Part shown: piece by piece, positions 1-12,237 of the stretch
How positions within the stretch are numbered: position 1 is the first letter of the stretch
Layout of the letters: every line of letters starts with the position of its first letter
Origin: Lingula anatina
Taxonomy: Eukaryota; Brachiopoda; Lingulata; Lingulida; Lingulidae
Direction: 5' to 3'
Assembly (NCBI RefSeq): GCF_001039355.2
Contig: NW_019773736.1
Location: 621,073-683,072 of the forward strand
Length of the DNA: 62,000 bases
Program-made: the position numbers and the translations under genes
Notes under the pieces: model-generated
What the model saw: the letters and a program-made list of their open reading frames with translations, nothing else
Database searches by the model: none
What the model was told of the DNA's origin: nothing

Positions 1-3000
1 CTTACCAAAAACCCCTGGCTGTGTATTTTTCTTGGGTGGAGGTATCCCAAAGAATTGCTGCCCAATCCTGTCCAAGTACTGAAATATCAACACAAATCTG
101 AAGTTCTAACTTGTAGAATAAAAATAAAGAAACAAGTTGAAAGCATAAATAAATAAATATCTTAATATTACACATTTCAAAACACCACACCATATTTTCA
201 AAACTTTTTTCAGTTTTAAACACATTTATATTGGTACAAACTCTTAAGCCACCACTTCATGAAATTTGACATAGATATAAGGTAAGTTTTTTTACGTGTC
301 CAGTAAGTGTTACATCTAATTTATTACCCCTACATGTATAAATTATGCAAGGCTTTAATCAATTTATGACACCTGAGGACACCATGTAATTTAAGGTTAT
401 CTATTTATCTTTTTTAGACAGAGCTTAGTTCCTGCATCGAATGGTCTACTGCATTTATGGCAGCCAAACTATGATAAATAGGATGACAATGACAAATCAC
501 TTTCACAGTTTCAAAACCCTTGTCCCCTGGATGAAAAAGCATTTTGGCAGCTATATTCATGGGAACAAACACTGGTTCACATAATCACATATAATAAGTG
601 TATTGAAATAAAAAAGAAACCGGAGATATGCCGCCAGACATTCGTTTTCAGATGATACCTGGTGATAGGATTGCTAAGTAAACAAATTAAGATCGAAGAA
701 TTGTTATTATAATTCTTTTCAAAACTTCTTTATCTACCCACTTGTTACAGTCACCATAACATTATGTTGTCACAAAAAAATTTGGTAAAATGCAATATCA
801 AAACAGCTATCCCCATTTGTTCTTGACGATGCAATGATAATTTTTAACCTACCTGAAAGTAGCATGGATCCCTGTCTAAACTGAGTTTGTACTGTTCACA
901 TAAAACAGTGAAAAAAGCCAATTTTCCACTGAAATTTTAAAGGAAAAAAATTTTAAGAAAGATCCATGTTATTTAATCTCATAAATCAAAACATTTAGCT
1001 GAATAACGAAAAAATCAGTTTATCAATAGTTACACAATCTTTCTTTACATTGGTTTAGTAAATATGGTAATAAATAAAAATTAAAATTTCACCTGATATG
1101 TTATCCTTAATCTTAAACTTTTACACTTACCCTTCTATGGCCAAAAGTAAAAACCAAAGAAAGTTAAGCAATGGTAATAAATATGGTGGCCCTTTTTTAA
1201 CTTCTGGATGCTGCCTTGCATATGCATAGAATGTCACTGTAGCCGTGGCTTTATTCTTGAGACAAAGATATCTGGTTGAAAAAAAAAAAAGAAAGAAAGA
1301 AACCTAAGATTGCAAACAATCAGACTAAGAGTTATATGCTTTGATAAATATAAATGGGAATAATCTGAGATACTCCAAAGTCTGGCCACTCAATGTAAAA
1401 TCAACAAAGTTTTTCAGAATTTGGAGGGGAATGGGGTTAGAATATAATGGCAAATTAGTGAGTGCAGTGCAGCTAAAAAAAAAATGAGAATTTATCCACA
1501 GATATTTTTTTAGTTTTTTCTTTTAAGTTCTGCCAAATAAGTCCATTCATGACAGTACAAATTAACCTTGTTACTTGTGTGACTACTGTACTGCTTTCTA
1601 AGACAACACTCCTTGCGCATAGAATTTTACCCTTATCACAAAAAAAGTTAACCCCTCCTCAGGTGGGTAATTGCACAATTTCTTATGTCACAGAGTCCAA
1701 AATTCTCATCTAAGGCTATCCTGAATGATCCCCATTTTAGCCTTAATTAACACAGCTGTCTTCTGACTACCTTCAACAGGCTTTGTTATGCAACACTGCC
1801 AAGTGGCACTACAGTTGCCCGTGTTACTCCTTGGAGTTTAGTGGATACCTTCTAACCTTGAACTTTTACTTAACCCTAATAATTTCCCAATGTTTTTTTT
1901 TTTTAATTATTAACTGAAGGAAACAACAGTTCAGTTTAAACTTGAACTTCCAAAAACCTGTACATGTACTTTAGTCCTGGGTGGTTAAACATTTTAATTT
2001 TAAGATGTATATGAAGTGAGAGTATAATACACCATGTAACATATAAGGGTTATTTGACTAGTTCTATTTTCTTACACAGCACAAATAAAATACAAATACA
2101 ACAAAAAAAAAAAAAAATGAAATTAATCTCTCATATGCAGAAATGAGGCTTTAACCTGGACGTTCTTCAAAATTCTGGTCATAAATGTGACATACGTTTT
2201 TTTCTCTTGTATTAGTATGTAAGGCACAGAAAGTAAGCAGAAAATATCTGTACAAATATCATGTTTTCAGGAAATAATGCATGGAACTCTGTGATATTAA
2301 TAAGACACCATGGTGGCAATTAGTTGGCTTTGTTTGCAATGATTTAATATTAGTACTCTTAATATGCATCTTTAAAAATTAAACAATCATATAATAATTA
2401 ACTTATTTAGATATCTTATCTGGGTTTTTCAAGGAGCATAATGCTTGAAATTGATTTAACTTAAACTTACTGTAACACTGCTTGAGCTATAAACATATCC
2501 ACTTCAGATGGGTAGCCATGAGTAATGTGATACTCTACCAACATTGCAGCACAGCCTTCTCCATCATTAGAATGCACAAAATGATACCTTGCTTCTGGGT
2601 AATTTTTTTCTGAATACAGATGAATTGCAAAATACAGTTAAGTGCATAATTATATAAATTTTCAAATAACAGTGATACAACAAACTGTCCTCTGTTAACA
2701 TATCATGTACTTTCTATGATGAGCAGTAAACACATTTCAGTTAGGCAGTTATATCTGACCACAGAGGAATTTAAATGTTCTTGAGAAAAAAAATGAAAAT
2801 CTTTAAACTGAAAATGGCTATTTCTTCAACATCATTTAAAAGCTCATATAAAAGAGATGTTTAATTAATGTTATCAATAAAATGTAATCCACAAACAACT
2901 GAAGATATAACACATACCTTGCCATAATGTGACTGCAAACTGTTTATGTAAAGCCGGATGTCCAGAATTTGATTCACAATTACTTCCTTTGGACCACTTC

Positions 3001-4714
3001 AATGCTTTGACAACAAATGTTGGTCTATCAGGTGACTCTGGATCAATCATTTTGTGCAGAATTCCAATTTTTTCTGTAAAAAGAAAAAAATTCTGATTAA
3101 AAAACAAAATGTAAAGTATCCTAAATAATTGGATAATGAAAACTGTTGTAAAAAACCTGGTTAGGCAAAGAAAAACTTTAAGTATATATATATACACCTT
3201 TGCATGACTAGTCTATAATTATTTATAACAACTTTGGATCTAGTTAAGGACTTGATAAGTTCTTTTATCTAATCTGTTACTGTATAACAAAATAAAAAAA
3301 CAATATATATATATATAGTTAAGTAAATATATATATATAAAATAACGCAAATGAATTCTATCATCTTTTAATGACTTGTAGTACTTACCAAAAGTGTCAT
3401 CATTTCTTTCTGTATCTGATGCATTTAATGTTTCTAATAACAAGAGAGAAAGGTCTGACCCACTTGTTATCTGTAATTAAAAGTGTCTTGGTATATAGTT
3501 ATTACCATTTTATTCAATCCATTAAACAATGGCTAAAAGGTGGAGGCTCATTGTGAGCTGTTGAAATGTCAGTCTTTATTGTCTATTTATGAAAAAACAA
3601 CATTAAAACTAAGGACAATCTCTACTGAGAAGAACACTGTTCATTTTAAAAATGTCACCATTTTTGTTACCTGATTATGCTCCAAAAGTAACTTAGCTCC
3701 TGAGTAAAGTAAATCTATGGCTTCTGCATATTTTTTCTGTGCATTATACCTGTAAATAGAAGTAAAAATATGTGAATAAAAATATTCTTCCCTGTCATTG
3801 CATTTCACTGATATAATGGTCTGGGGTCTTTTATATTCACTGTACTTACTAAATGTAAAGATCCCAGACTGGTTCAGGCAGCACTAGTTGTTAGTTTTAA
3901 CTAACAACTAGTGCTGCCTGAACTAGTTGTTAGTTTTAACTAGCTGCCATAAAAAAGCCCCCTCCCCCAAGTTCATCTTGTTTTTTCATTGCCTACTGCT
4001 TCTCAACTACTGAATCCGAAAATGACCTGTGATGACACATTGATGTCCACTTTGGGACATGTTGGCATTTAATAACATGACTGACACCAGTGGGCACTAT
4101 CACATGGGCAATGTTGTGCAAATCTGGGCAAGGTTAAAAAGAAGAAAATTTTCAATCTTAAAAAATGGCAATCATGGTGTCACTAAAACATGAATACTTT
4201 TTACCTGAGATAGCTAAAAATATAAAACGCCCCATTAATACCCAGATATCTGACTATTTGTGCAATGTGTTTACCAAATTTCAAGTCTAGCATTATAAGA
4301 CAAAACTGTGTGTTAAGTTGTGAACAGACGAAGGGATCGTCAGAAGAATCTCTCACCCATTCTCTTAAAACACACTGAGGGTGATAATAACTAATCTATT
4401 AATTTAAACATCCTTTTTTCATTGATTGGTGGGACCAAGGTTGAGTTGATTCCCCATCCATTTATGGTCTTTTACTTCTGCGCTTTCACTTATAAGTTAA
4501 ACACTGTAAGATATTAATGTGACGTGTACTTTCACATCCTTTGAATAAGAAATAACCCTTTGTTAGATGTCTACGATGCAAAATAATAAGGAACAGCTAT
4601 CCTGTACCTAAAATAAAGCGTCCTGTACATTTGATGTGCCTCATAATACTTCCCACTGTCCACCGAATCTTTCAGTTTTTTTAATATTCTTTCCACACCT
4701 CGACAGTTCGCCAT
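1..4714 (-). CDS. GET4: GET4 homologue (TRC35), 3' end outside window
   Basis: Cytosolic Get4 binds Get5/UBL4A and BAG6 and hands tail-anchored proteins to Get3/TRC40 for insertion into the ER. Eight coding exons can be read on the minus strand: 4608-4714 (ATG), 3671-3749, 3389-3470, 2918-3073, 2471-2609, 1131-1271, 853-928 and 6-78. All have GT-AG borders and compatible phases. The translation follows human GET4 closely, for example [16 protein letters not shown] near the N-terminus, [36 protein letters not shown] and [15 protein letters not shown]. These form the TPR-like helical array that is almost the whole family. The 78-6 exon ends in a donor at the window edge, so the last exon(s), normally a short acidic C-terminus, are missing. 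I chose the ATG at 4714 because [14 protein letters not shown] aligns with the family N-terminus; an upstream in-frame ATG at 4789 is less likely. Confidence 0.95.
3873..3922. repeat. Perfect 24-bp hairpin in GET4 intron 1
   Basis: Arm 3873-3896 (TTCAGGCAGCACTAGTTGTT...) is exactly complementary to 3899-3922 with a 2 nt loop. Part of the arm, ACTAGTTGTTAGTTTTAACT, is repeated directly afterwards at ~3923-3942. Confidence 0.9.
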
Positions 4715-5091
4715 TGTTATTGATTTCCGGTTCCGGTTCGGCTGCAAACCGTGTAAAATAATATTCTCTGCACACAAGATGCTATACAATGTAGTTAATA
4801 GTTGTTGCTATACCCAATGTCATTACAAAGAAACACTTTTATTATTACTAATGGACCCACATGAAAGAAAATGATTATAATTTACGAAGAGCGGTGTTAA
4901 AACGTCGAGAAAGAAGACCCCAAGGTACCGCTGTCTTCGGGGGAAGAGTTCTTTTTCTTGCAGCCTCGTTTTGATACGGTGCTTGTGCTTTGTCTTTGAA
5001 CCATCCATTTTGCTGTTAGCAGGAGTCAATGAACTGTGCCCAAGGGGGTAATTGCAGAAGCTCGTTGGAACGATCAAGTGAAGTTTGAAAG
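4715..5091. promoter_or_regulatory. Divergent promoter region of GET4 and the CDK2AP gene
   Basis: The GET4 start codon (4714, minus) and the CDK2AP 5' untranslated exon (ending at the donor at 5091/5092, plus) face each other across fewer than 400 bp, so they probably share a bidirectional promoter. The segment is more GC-rich than the surrounding introns. The exact start sites cannot be read from sequence. Confidence 0.55.
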
Positions 5092-5595
5092 GTAAGAGAA
5101 GTTTAGTAAATGAAGATATTGACCTTTTAACCCCACAACCTCTGGAGTTTTTAATTGTAATATTTGCTGTTGGAAAACCTGTTATCCCCCCTCATTTCCG
5201 CTTACCTCCAGCACTCATCAACTAAACAGTCACACGCACAATCATCTGGAAACCTGAAAGTTTTGGACAGGGCGGCAGAAAGGCTACGGTGTTAATGTGT
5301 TAAATTTGTCAGATAAACAGTCATCCGCGTTTTGAATATAAAGATTGATTGGAAAATTTTAATTAATAGGCATTAGTTATATTAATATAAAATTGGTGAT
5401 ATAAAATTAGAGTCGTAGAGCATTGTGGTAGTGTATAGCCAGATTGTCAAGCTTTTCATACCTTTGGCTGAGGGTGTTTCTGAAGTCTGTCTGAATGTCA
5501 TTTTAAAATGAGCATTGTAATTTTCTTGGCAGAATAAACATTATTTATAGAAAAGAAAGGTGTTCACCTTGTTTCTTTGTCACAATTTCAGCAAG

Positions 5596-6024
5596 ATGGA
5601 TGATGACATAATAATTGAATCCAGCAGTTCTCCAGCTACTCCAATGGTAAGCAACCCTGGGACACCTAGATCTGTTACTGAGGAAGTAAGAGCCACACCC
5701 CCACCTCCTCAACAACAGCAGCAGCAGCAACAACAACAGTCACAGGCACAAGTGCAACAACCGCAGCAGCAACAACATCATCATCACCATCAACAACATC
5801 ACCAGAAGTCCTCATCTGGACATCACCATCATCATCACCACCATCAGCCACCAAGGAGTAAATATGCCCAGCTGTTGGCAGTTATTGAAGATATGGGCAA
5901 AGATATAAGACCGACTTACTCTGGAAGCAAATCTTCTGCTGAAAGATTAAAACGTGGGATTGTTCATGCACGCATTTTGGTTCGAGAGTGTTTGATGGAG
6001 TGTGAAAGAAGTGCTAGAACTTAG
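5596..6024 (+). CDS. CDK2-associated protein 1/2 (DOC-1) homologue with poly-Gln/poly-His insert
   Basis: DOC-1 family protein. In vertebrates these bind CDK2 and are subunits of the NuRD chromatin complex. The C-terminal ~60 residues match the family strongly: [20 protein letters not shown] followed by [17 protein letters not shown] and [11 protein letters not shown]. The family's C-terminal cysteine in the REC motif is present. The human TER motif, reported as needed for CDK2 binding, reads CER here. The N-terminal half (residues ~35-90) is low complexity: a Gln-rich run, then His-rich runs. The 142-codon reading frame is uninterrupted. An acceptor lies 4 bp before the ATG (AG at 5590-5591), so the first exon (ending 5091) is untranslated. 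Whether it corresponds to CDK2AP1 or CDK2AP2 cannot be decided; it may predate their split. Confidence 0.93.
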   Translation: MDDDIIIESSSSPATPMVSNPGTPRSVTEEVRATPPPPQQQQQQQQQQSQAQVQQPQQQQHHHHHQQHHQKSSSGHHHHHHHHQPPRSKYAQLLAVIEDMGKDIRPTYSGSKSSAERLKRGIVHARILVRECLMECERSART

Positions 6025-6668
6025 TTCACATGGATCTTTGTAAGGATGTATTCCAATACCCTCAGAACTTTGCAGACTTGTTTTGAGGTTGCTGGTGCAA
6101 CATAGAGTATTAATTATTATACAGAACTCTTGTCAGAAATAGAGTAATTATGTGAAGATAATTCAGAATAAAAAACAATGGCAATGTAGGAATAAATGTG
6201 ATCAGAGCTGGTTGACCACCATATTGGAAGTGAACGTGTAGGTTTGTGCTTCATTTTGTCTTATTTAATCATGATAGGATATATTTGTCCCAAATTATAT
6301 GGTTGATTTAAATGGAAAATTAAAATAGAAAAGGTGCAAGTTTTATGGCCAGCATTTTAGATAAATAATTTCTTTAAAATATATTCAGAATATAGCTACC
6401 TAACATGTTTTACATTCAGTGGCTTTTACCTGTCGATCTACAAAGACTACAAATTGAATATTGAAATATGGATGCTGAGGAATTATGAAAAAATTTTATG
6501 GTTAGTTAAGTTTTAAATGTGAAATGATAATGTGTAGCAAAATTTATTAAGTTTAAGAGCAAGAGAGCATATCCTTAATATAGTAATGTTATTATTGTAG
6601 ACAAAGTTGTTACTATGTTCTCAAATACAAAATGACAAAACTTGTATAACATTATTCCATTTAATAAA
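6025..6668 (+). other. 3' UTR and poly(A) signal of the CDK2AP gene
   Basis: AT-rich non-coding sequence directly after the stop codon, ending near a canonical AATAAA at 6663-6668. This is the first strong signal on the plus strand, so it is the likely cleavage site. Confidence 0.6.
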
Positions 6669-7316
6669 AAGTATGCGTCAAAGATATAGTCTTCTTCTGA
6701 TTCTTTATTTTCCACATTCCACAATATCTGTAACATATTCGTGATTAATTATCTGTGGGAATGTGATGTTATGTCTTAACAGATGCCTGCTGACAGTATG
6801 GATTTGGTGGCATTTCATACTGATTTCTTCCATGTTGGCACATTAATGTAAATTTGCAGAAGTAATACTAATTATCTTAAATTATCTGATCATGTTGTAC
6901 AGCTTAGACTCTTTTTCTGACAAACACCTGCTAACGTAGACAATGGGTGTGTTGGGGGGGGGGGGGGGCAGGTTGTGATATGTCCTGGAAAAAACTGGGA
7001 ATTGGACTTGTGGATAGTGTACTAACTTGGAATGTATTTCTCTTAATTTTTTGAACCAAAGCTTACAGTGATACAGAGTGGAAACAAAAATTTTGTCAGG
7101 TCAATCTGTAAGTTTACACATCCTTCAGAGCAGTAAGACTGATCTCTTACAAAAGAGTAAACAGACTTCTCATAGCATGTTCATAAAACAAATTTTCATC
7201 TCATTTTTCACTCTTGACTGTGAGAAAACTACTTTGTAAAATTTTTGAAGATTTGATATAATGCATTACAGCTATTAGCAACACAATGACAAGTTGTACT
7301 GAGTGAAAGGTAAATA
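6669..7316. other. Intergenic CDK2AP-DPH7, no gene seen
   Basis: AT-rich spacer holding a run of 15 G at 6954-6968, which may form a G-quadruplex or reflect a sequencing problem. It probably contains the DPH7 promoter and 5' UTR. I see no coding exon or RNA gene. Confidence 0.5.
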
Positions 7317-10156
7317 ATGGCAGAAGAATGGAGCACAACCCCAGAGATCATACCTCTCCACACTGTGGATACAGAATACAGTGCCGACTCTGTTGAATGG
7401 TGCCCCATAGAAGACTGTGAGCATGTATTAGTGTGTGGAACCTACCAACTGGTAGATACTGAAAACAATGACAAAGAATTAACAACATGTGCGGAAAGTG
7501 ACTCTGTAAGTAAATGTGTCTTGACAACAGCTAGTGCAAGACTAAAACTTTCTTCTCTGTTAAATTGTCTCCAAGTTTTTTCTTTTCATATTTTTGTTTT
7601 CTTCATGGAGAAGATTTTCAAAGCTCTGAATGCTTAAATTGAAACCTGTATTTCATAATTATAATTTTATTGCAGTGGAGTTGCTCTTTTGAAATTTCAT
7701 TATGTTTCACTTTGCTGAAAATATTTTACCTTTCTTACCTGAAATCTTATAATGTAATTTGTTTTATTTTCTGTTAGGATGCCCCTGCAAGAAGTGTGAC
7801 TGAAATACCACGTCTTGGAAAACTTCTGCAGTACAGTGTTTTATATCAAGATGGAGACACGGAATTAAAAGAAGTCAAAAACACCGAAGTTGCTGCCATA
7901 CTAGATATGAAATGGAATCAGTTTAAAGTGCAAGAAAATATCATATTTGGGGTAGTCAATGCATCAGGAGAACTGTGTTTACAAAATTTAGTGGAAGGTA
8001 TATTACAACCTCTTGACAGAGTGAAGATAGGAGAAGAAAGATTGGCACTCTCTCTTGATTGGTCCAGTGGAACTTTTCCAAGGTATGTCAGTCGGGTATA
8101 TATAGTTCTCAAATAAAGATTTAAATCCAGATCAAATTAATTTTCATGAAAAAAGTGGTACGCATTTCATGGAGTGGTGTATATATAAGTTGGTAGAGAA
8201 ACCTGCTAGATCAAGAGAATGTCCAAAAACACATGATAAATGTATTCTGATTTTATCATTATGAACATACTAGTATGGAATTGCATTTTGTAATTTTATT
8301 TTTCTTACATTATAGCAATGATCCCAGTGTTGTGGTCAGTGATTCAGCTGGAGTGATAACCTTGTTAAAGCTGTCTAATGAGAAGCTGGAGAGCATGTTA
8401 CAGTGGAAGGCCCATGACTTTGAAGCATGGATATGTGCTTTTGATTATTGGAATAGCAATGTAGTTTATACAGGTATGACAAATCCTGGAGCCAAGTGTG
8501 AAAATTGGTGACAAATGTTACAAAATACTATTACATTGATACTAAAAGAAGAGAAAATTGCCATTGTCTGTTTATAGAACTTCTCACTGAATATGTTACT
8601 TAATGATGTTCCAAGAGATATGTGTGCATATTTTGTATTTTGCAAAAAGGTGGTGACGACTGTAGATTAAAGTCTTGGGACCCTAGAACCAACTGCTCCC
8701 AGCCTGTCCTTACCAGCAAAAGGTATTCCAATTCTTACTGACTGGAATTTTGGTACTTTAATACAAGATGAATTACCATTTAACTAATGACCACAACAAA
8801 ACATATTGATGAAACAGCTTTTGAAAAGAAATACCTTCCCTTTAGTAAGTAGTAAGGTTATTTGGATTTAGAAGATGGGAATCTGTATACATTTTCCTGT
8901 TCTTTCTATTTGTATCAGTTATGTTACATATTCATACTGCTAAATTTTGCTGTCATTCAGGCATTCCATGGGTGTGTGTAGTATCCAGAGTAATGCTAAG
9001 AGAGAACACTACCTAGCCACTGGCAGGTAAGATGTGTGTTGAGCTTCTAAGTTCTATACCACCACAATATGCTTTTATTAATTTTCTGACAATATTAAGA
9101 TAGCTATAGTGACACCCATCTAGATCTGCATATATTTTGGATAGGTGATAGCATTTTTCTCAAATTCCCTAAACAGCACTCCAAGTAATAGTTTATTTGG
9201 AAATAGCCTCTGTTGTCAGCTCCATTAGTTAGTTCCTTTTTAAATGCTGATGGAGAGAGATCCTAACAAGTTTATTGTCTATCAAGCATAGTAGAAAAAA
9301 AATAACTATTATTCTTTTAACCTCTGGGTATTTGGTTGGTGAAATCATCTTGAAGTTGTCCAAATGCTTAACAGGCCAATAGATTACAATCATTTTATGC
9401 AAACCCATTAGAATTTCTGAAGTAGAAGATGCAGTTGCCCTCAGTAAACTTACAAATGCTTCTTCACATTTTGTGTTTCAGCTATGATGAACACATCTTG
9501 CTGTGGGACACCAGGCTTATGAGGAGTCCACTGCAGGATGTTCACATTGGTGGTGGTGTGTGGAGACTCAAATGGGAACCTAGTGAAGGGGAACTACTGC
9601 TGGCTGCATGTATGCACAATGGGTTTCACATTCTCAATTGCAAAGGTTGGTTATTTTAAAGAGTTCCGCCTATTACTCAAGCTTGTTTTAGTTTATCAAA
9701 ATTAGTTTTAAATCAGACTTGTTTAAATGTTTAATATTTGGTTAAATTGTGCTCTCTATTCATGTTAAAAACTATTGTTTCTTTTAACAAGAGACTTCTG
9801 AAAATATGACCAGAATTTAGAATAAAAAAGATTGTTCTCCTATAAATTAATTTCAAGTTTATTTTGAAATTTCAGATCTGAGTGCACCACAGTTAGTGGC
9901 ATCTTACATGGAACACAGTTCTTTGGCATATGGAGCAGATTGGTGTAGGAGTCAATGGGATATAGTCCAAAATAGCAATACTGGGTTGGATACGAAAGAA
10001 ACCCAGGAACTCTCAGAAACTCTTGGAAATGTATCTGTAGGGCAAGAAGCTGCACCAAATGCTGATATGAATAAGAAAATTTCTCATACACTTGCTACTT
10101 GTTCGTTTTATGATCACAGTATGCATGTATGGAACTGGAAAAACAAACTGGTTTAG
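7317..10156 (+). CDS. DPH7: Diphthine methyltransferase, WD-repeat protein (DPH7/WDR85)
   Basis: DPH7 removes the methyl ester from the methylated diphthine intermediate on elongation factor 2, the step before final amidation to diphthamide. Seven exons: 7317-7505, 7778-8082, 8316-8473, 8650-8722, 8961-9026, 9482-9645 and 9876-10156. All have GT-AG borders, and the lengths sum to 412 codons (411 aa; human is about 450). Diagnostic segments in order: [15 protein letters not shown] at the N-terminus, [42 protein letters not shown] (WD blade), [12 protein letters not shown] (WD blade), [30 protein letters not shown] and the final [16 protein letters not shown]. The penultimate region is shorter than in mammals, which accounts for the length difference. 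The stop lies 570 bp before the N at 10727. Confidence 0.96.
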
Positions 10157-10726
10157 TATGGGATTTATACAACTTTATTATTAACACCAATGCACAGTTA
10201 TGTATGAATATTGAAACATCTAGAAAAATGTGCTTTAAAACAACCAAATGCAGGAGGATGACAGTGCACAAATTCATTTGGGACCAAGTAAGACATGTAA
10301 TTGGATCAAGAACAAGTGTTTACTTGTGAGCAATTCTTGGTAGACTTTTTGCGAATAATGTACATTTTGATTTTGAACCGACTTTTAGAAACTGAATACT
10401 TGTGGTACGGGACTCTTTAACTTTCGTCCGCTTTACTTTGACTTATGGAAAAAAGCTAGTTATATTTAAATACTGTATTTAGTCTTTAGGACTATTCTCG
10501 TAAGTTAGAGGATAGTAAGTAACATGGTTTTCCTTTCACACAGCTTACAGTAGCGGTGAACAAAACAGTTTATTTTTTCGTCAATTCTGACCAGGTCCTT
10601 GGAAGTTTAAAGCAACACCTTGAAAATGCCAATATATGAAAAAAAAACCTGCATAACTTAAAACAAAATTATCCAGATAACTGATTTTTGAACTCCACCT
10701 GCATTTTTGATATTGATCACTCCTGT
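10157..10726. other. DPH7 3' flank ending at the first N; contains a repeat copy
   Basis: Contains DPH7 3' UTR. Its right part (about 10572-10726) is a minus-strand member of the dispersed repeat family described for the channel intron; GGCATTTTCAAGGTGT is recognisable in reverse complement. No gene is seen. An apparent reading frame continuing from the Mab-21-like gene across the N into this repeat is accidental. Confidence 0.55.
10572..10726 (-). repeat. Dispersed ~300 bp repeat family member, abutting N at 10727
   Basis: Read on the minus strand, this resembles the repeats at 49610-52510 and 59930-61298: AATGCAGGT.GAGTT.AAAAATCAG, then TTGGCATTTTCAAGGTGT, then CTTTAAACTTCCA. The repeat lies immediately next to the assembly N. 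Confidence 0.6.
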
Positions 10727-10727
10727 N

Positions 10728-11195
10728 GAGAATATCAAAATCATCTGTGACATTTGCTTCTTCATAGGCACTTCCAAAGGGTATCATTGAGTGTACGTGG
10801 CTTGTAGCTTTCTGCAACTTGAGACAACTGTAAAACATGTCAGTTACCTCTTTGACCACCACTTTGGCTTTCTCCATATCTGAATCTGTCTTTCTTACAT
10901 GTTCTTTGTAATATAACCTCAAAAGATCCCCAGGTGACTGATCTTGGCCACTTTTTGCAGCATCTTCAGTATTCTCAATCCCAGAGTCATCAGAACTACT
11001 GAATGAAATGTTTTGCTTTTTGGGAGATTGTCTTGGGATATCATTGTTATCTTGGTCTTTTTTCTCTGTATAGGTTTGATAAAGCCTCCAGGTTGTGTAA
11101 AGGGTTGCTGCAACTGTGGCTCCTGTGGCAATAGGACCAAAAGCACCATAAGAACCTGATGCTTGCTCCTGCCTGCGGCTCCATCTGTTACCCAT
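10728..11195 (-). pseudogene. Mab-21/cGAS-like nucleotidyltransferase-fold gene, truncated copy 1
   Basis: The first 156 residues of a protein whose reading frame runs into the N at 10727. It starts MGNRWS, a classical N-myristoylation context (Gly2, Ser6), followed by RR. A hydrophobic helix-like stretch lies at residues ~17-40, then a Ser/Asp-rich linker (56-90) and the beginning of a Mab-21-type domain (LLRLYYKEHV... KVVVKEVTDMF). The nucleotidyltransferase signature appears as GS (141-142) followed by DDFD (151-154), the expected metal-binding acidic pair. MiD49/51 (mitochondrial, membrane-anchored) and cGAS-like receptors are both candidates; retention of GS and DxD favours an active-type Mab-21/cGLR. 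An acceptor lies just before the ATG (exon begins 11196), and a 5' UTR exon appears to end at 11964. The rest of the gene is missing because of the assembly break, not because of a stop. Confidence 0.7.
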
Positions 11196-11660
11196 TCTAC
11201 AATAAAAATATGCACTTTTTTATATGAAAACTGGCCAACATGGCAACCTACCCGTAATAAACATGCTGTGCCAATTTGTTAAGTCAGATCAGCAACATTA
11301 ATTACCTGTAATAAGTTTGGCTTTCATATTACCTTATACGTTGGGGATGGTTGTTTTCTGTGTTTATTCGTGACTAGACTCTTTTTTTTCTAGTGCATTT
11401 CTAATGTATTGCACTGTATTGCCAGTTATAGTCTGACCACCCTGCCAGTGTGGGTGATGCCGAATTGGAATATAGTAACTGTTGTTTTTTCACTCAATCA
11501 TACAAAAAGTGTGGCCCTGTGTGCCGAAGGTTCAATCGATCTTATCAGGCTAAAATCAAATTAATCATAACATCTTGCCACATATTTTATAAAACTAAAA
11601 CCTTTAAAACTACTGTAGCTTAGTAGCTTACCAGTACCAGTGGCACTGCGGTTTTAAAAG

Positions 11661-11802
11661 GTGGCCGTAACAATAGTCCGAAGGTTCATTCGTCCGAATG
11701 TTCACTATAAAACCTTCGGACCAATGAACCCTTGATTAAAAAACCGATAAAAATGTTACCATTTTTCGGACCGATGAACCTTTGGACTATCGAGTCGCCC
11801 CC
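11661..11802. mobile_element. MITE, GGTTCATTGGTCC family, copy 1
   Basis: Short non-coding element of ~142 bp. Its left end starts GTGGCCGTAACAATAGTCC and its right end in reverse complement starts GGGGGCGACTCGATAGTCC, giving imperfect terminal inverted repeats. It is flanked by imperfect 8 bp duplications, TTTAAAAG and TTAAAAAG. Its interior carries several copies of a GGTTCATTGGTCCGAA-like motif. An 8 bp duplication suggests a hAT-type element. The same family occurs at 14594 and 39643. Confidence 0.7.
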
Positions 11803-11964
11803 TTAAAAAGTTTAAACCACGGAACTTCATCAAACTTTAAAAAAATATTCTGGATATAGATATTTTTGCTTTACATAAGTAACCAAAATGGTTTAATGGT
11901 TAACATGGGAAAGAATGCAGAAGTTACTTTTAAAATTAAGGGCTTACTGAGATGTAAACTTACC

Positions 11965-12237
11965 TAATATTTTAATTTTTTAATGTAAACACATCTCACC
12001 TTTCCAACGACCAACGTGTAGTGTCTAATACGAGCTGAATTGTCGTTACTAGTCATAAAGTGCAATTTTACCAACTTTATACTTTTACAACAAAATGTAC
12101 TCAGTGCTGTATATTTATATAGAATTTCAATCATATTAAATTAATACTAGATAAAATGTGATGAAATCACTACATATAACCTAATAATAAAAGAATACAC
12201 TAGGAACCTTTTACTTGCAGAAGTGTTGGTTGGAGAA
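11965..12237. promoter_or_regulatory. Divergent promoter region, Mab-21-like gene and FLII (copy 1)
   Basis: The putative Mab-21-like 5' UTR exon (minus strand, donor at 11963/11964) and the FLII ATG at 12238 are less than 300 bp apart and diverge. The same arrangement repeats at 14882-15153 in copy 2. Confidence 0.4.

Noticed and set aside
4823-5077. 84-codon minus-strand frame in the GET4/CDK2AP gap
   Set aside because: It overlaps the untranslated first exon of the CDK2AP gene in antisense and has no recognisable domain.
10581-10726. Apparent continuation of the Mab-21-like reading frame across the N
   Set aside because: The sequence beyond the N is a copy of the dispersed repeat family and shows no Mab-21 similarity; the open frame is chance.
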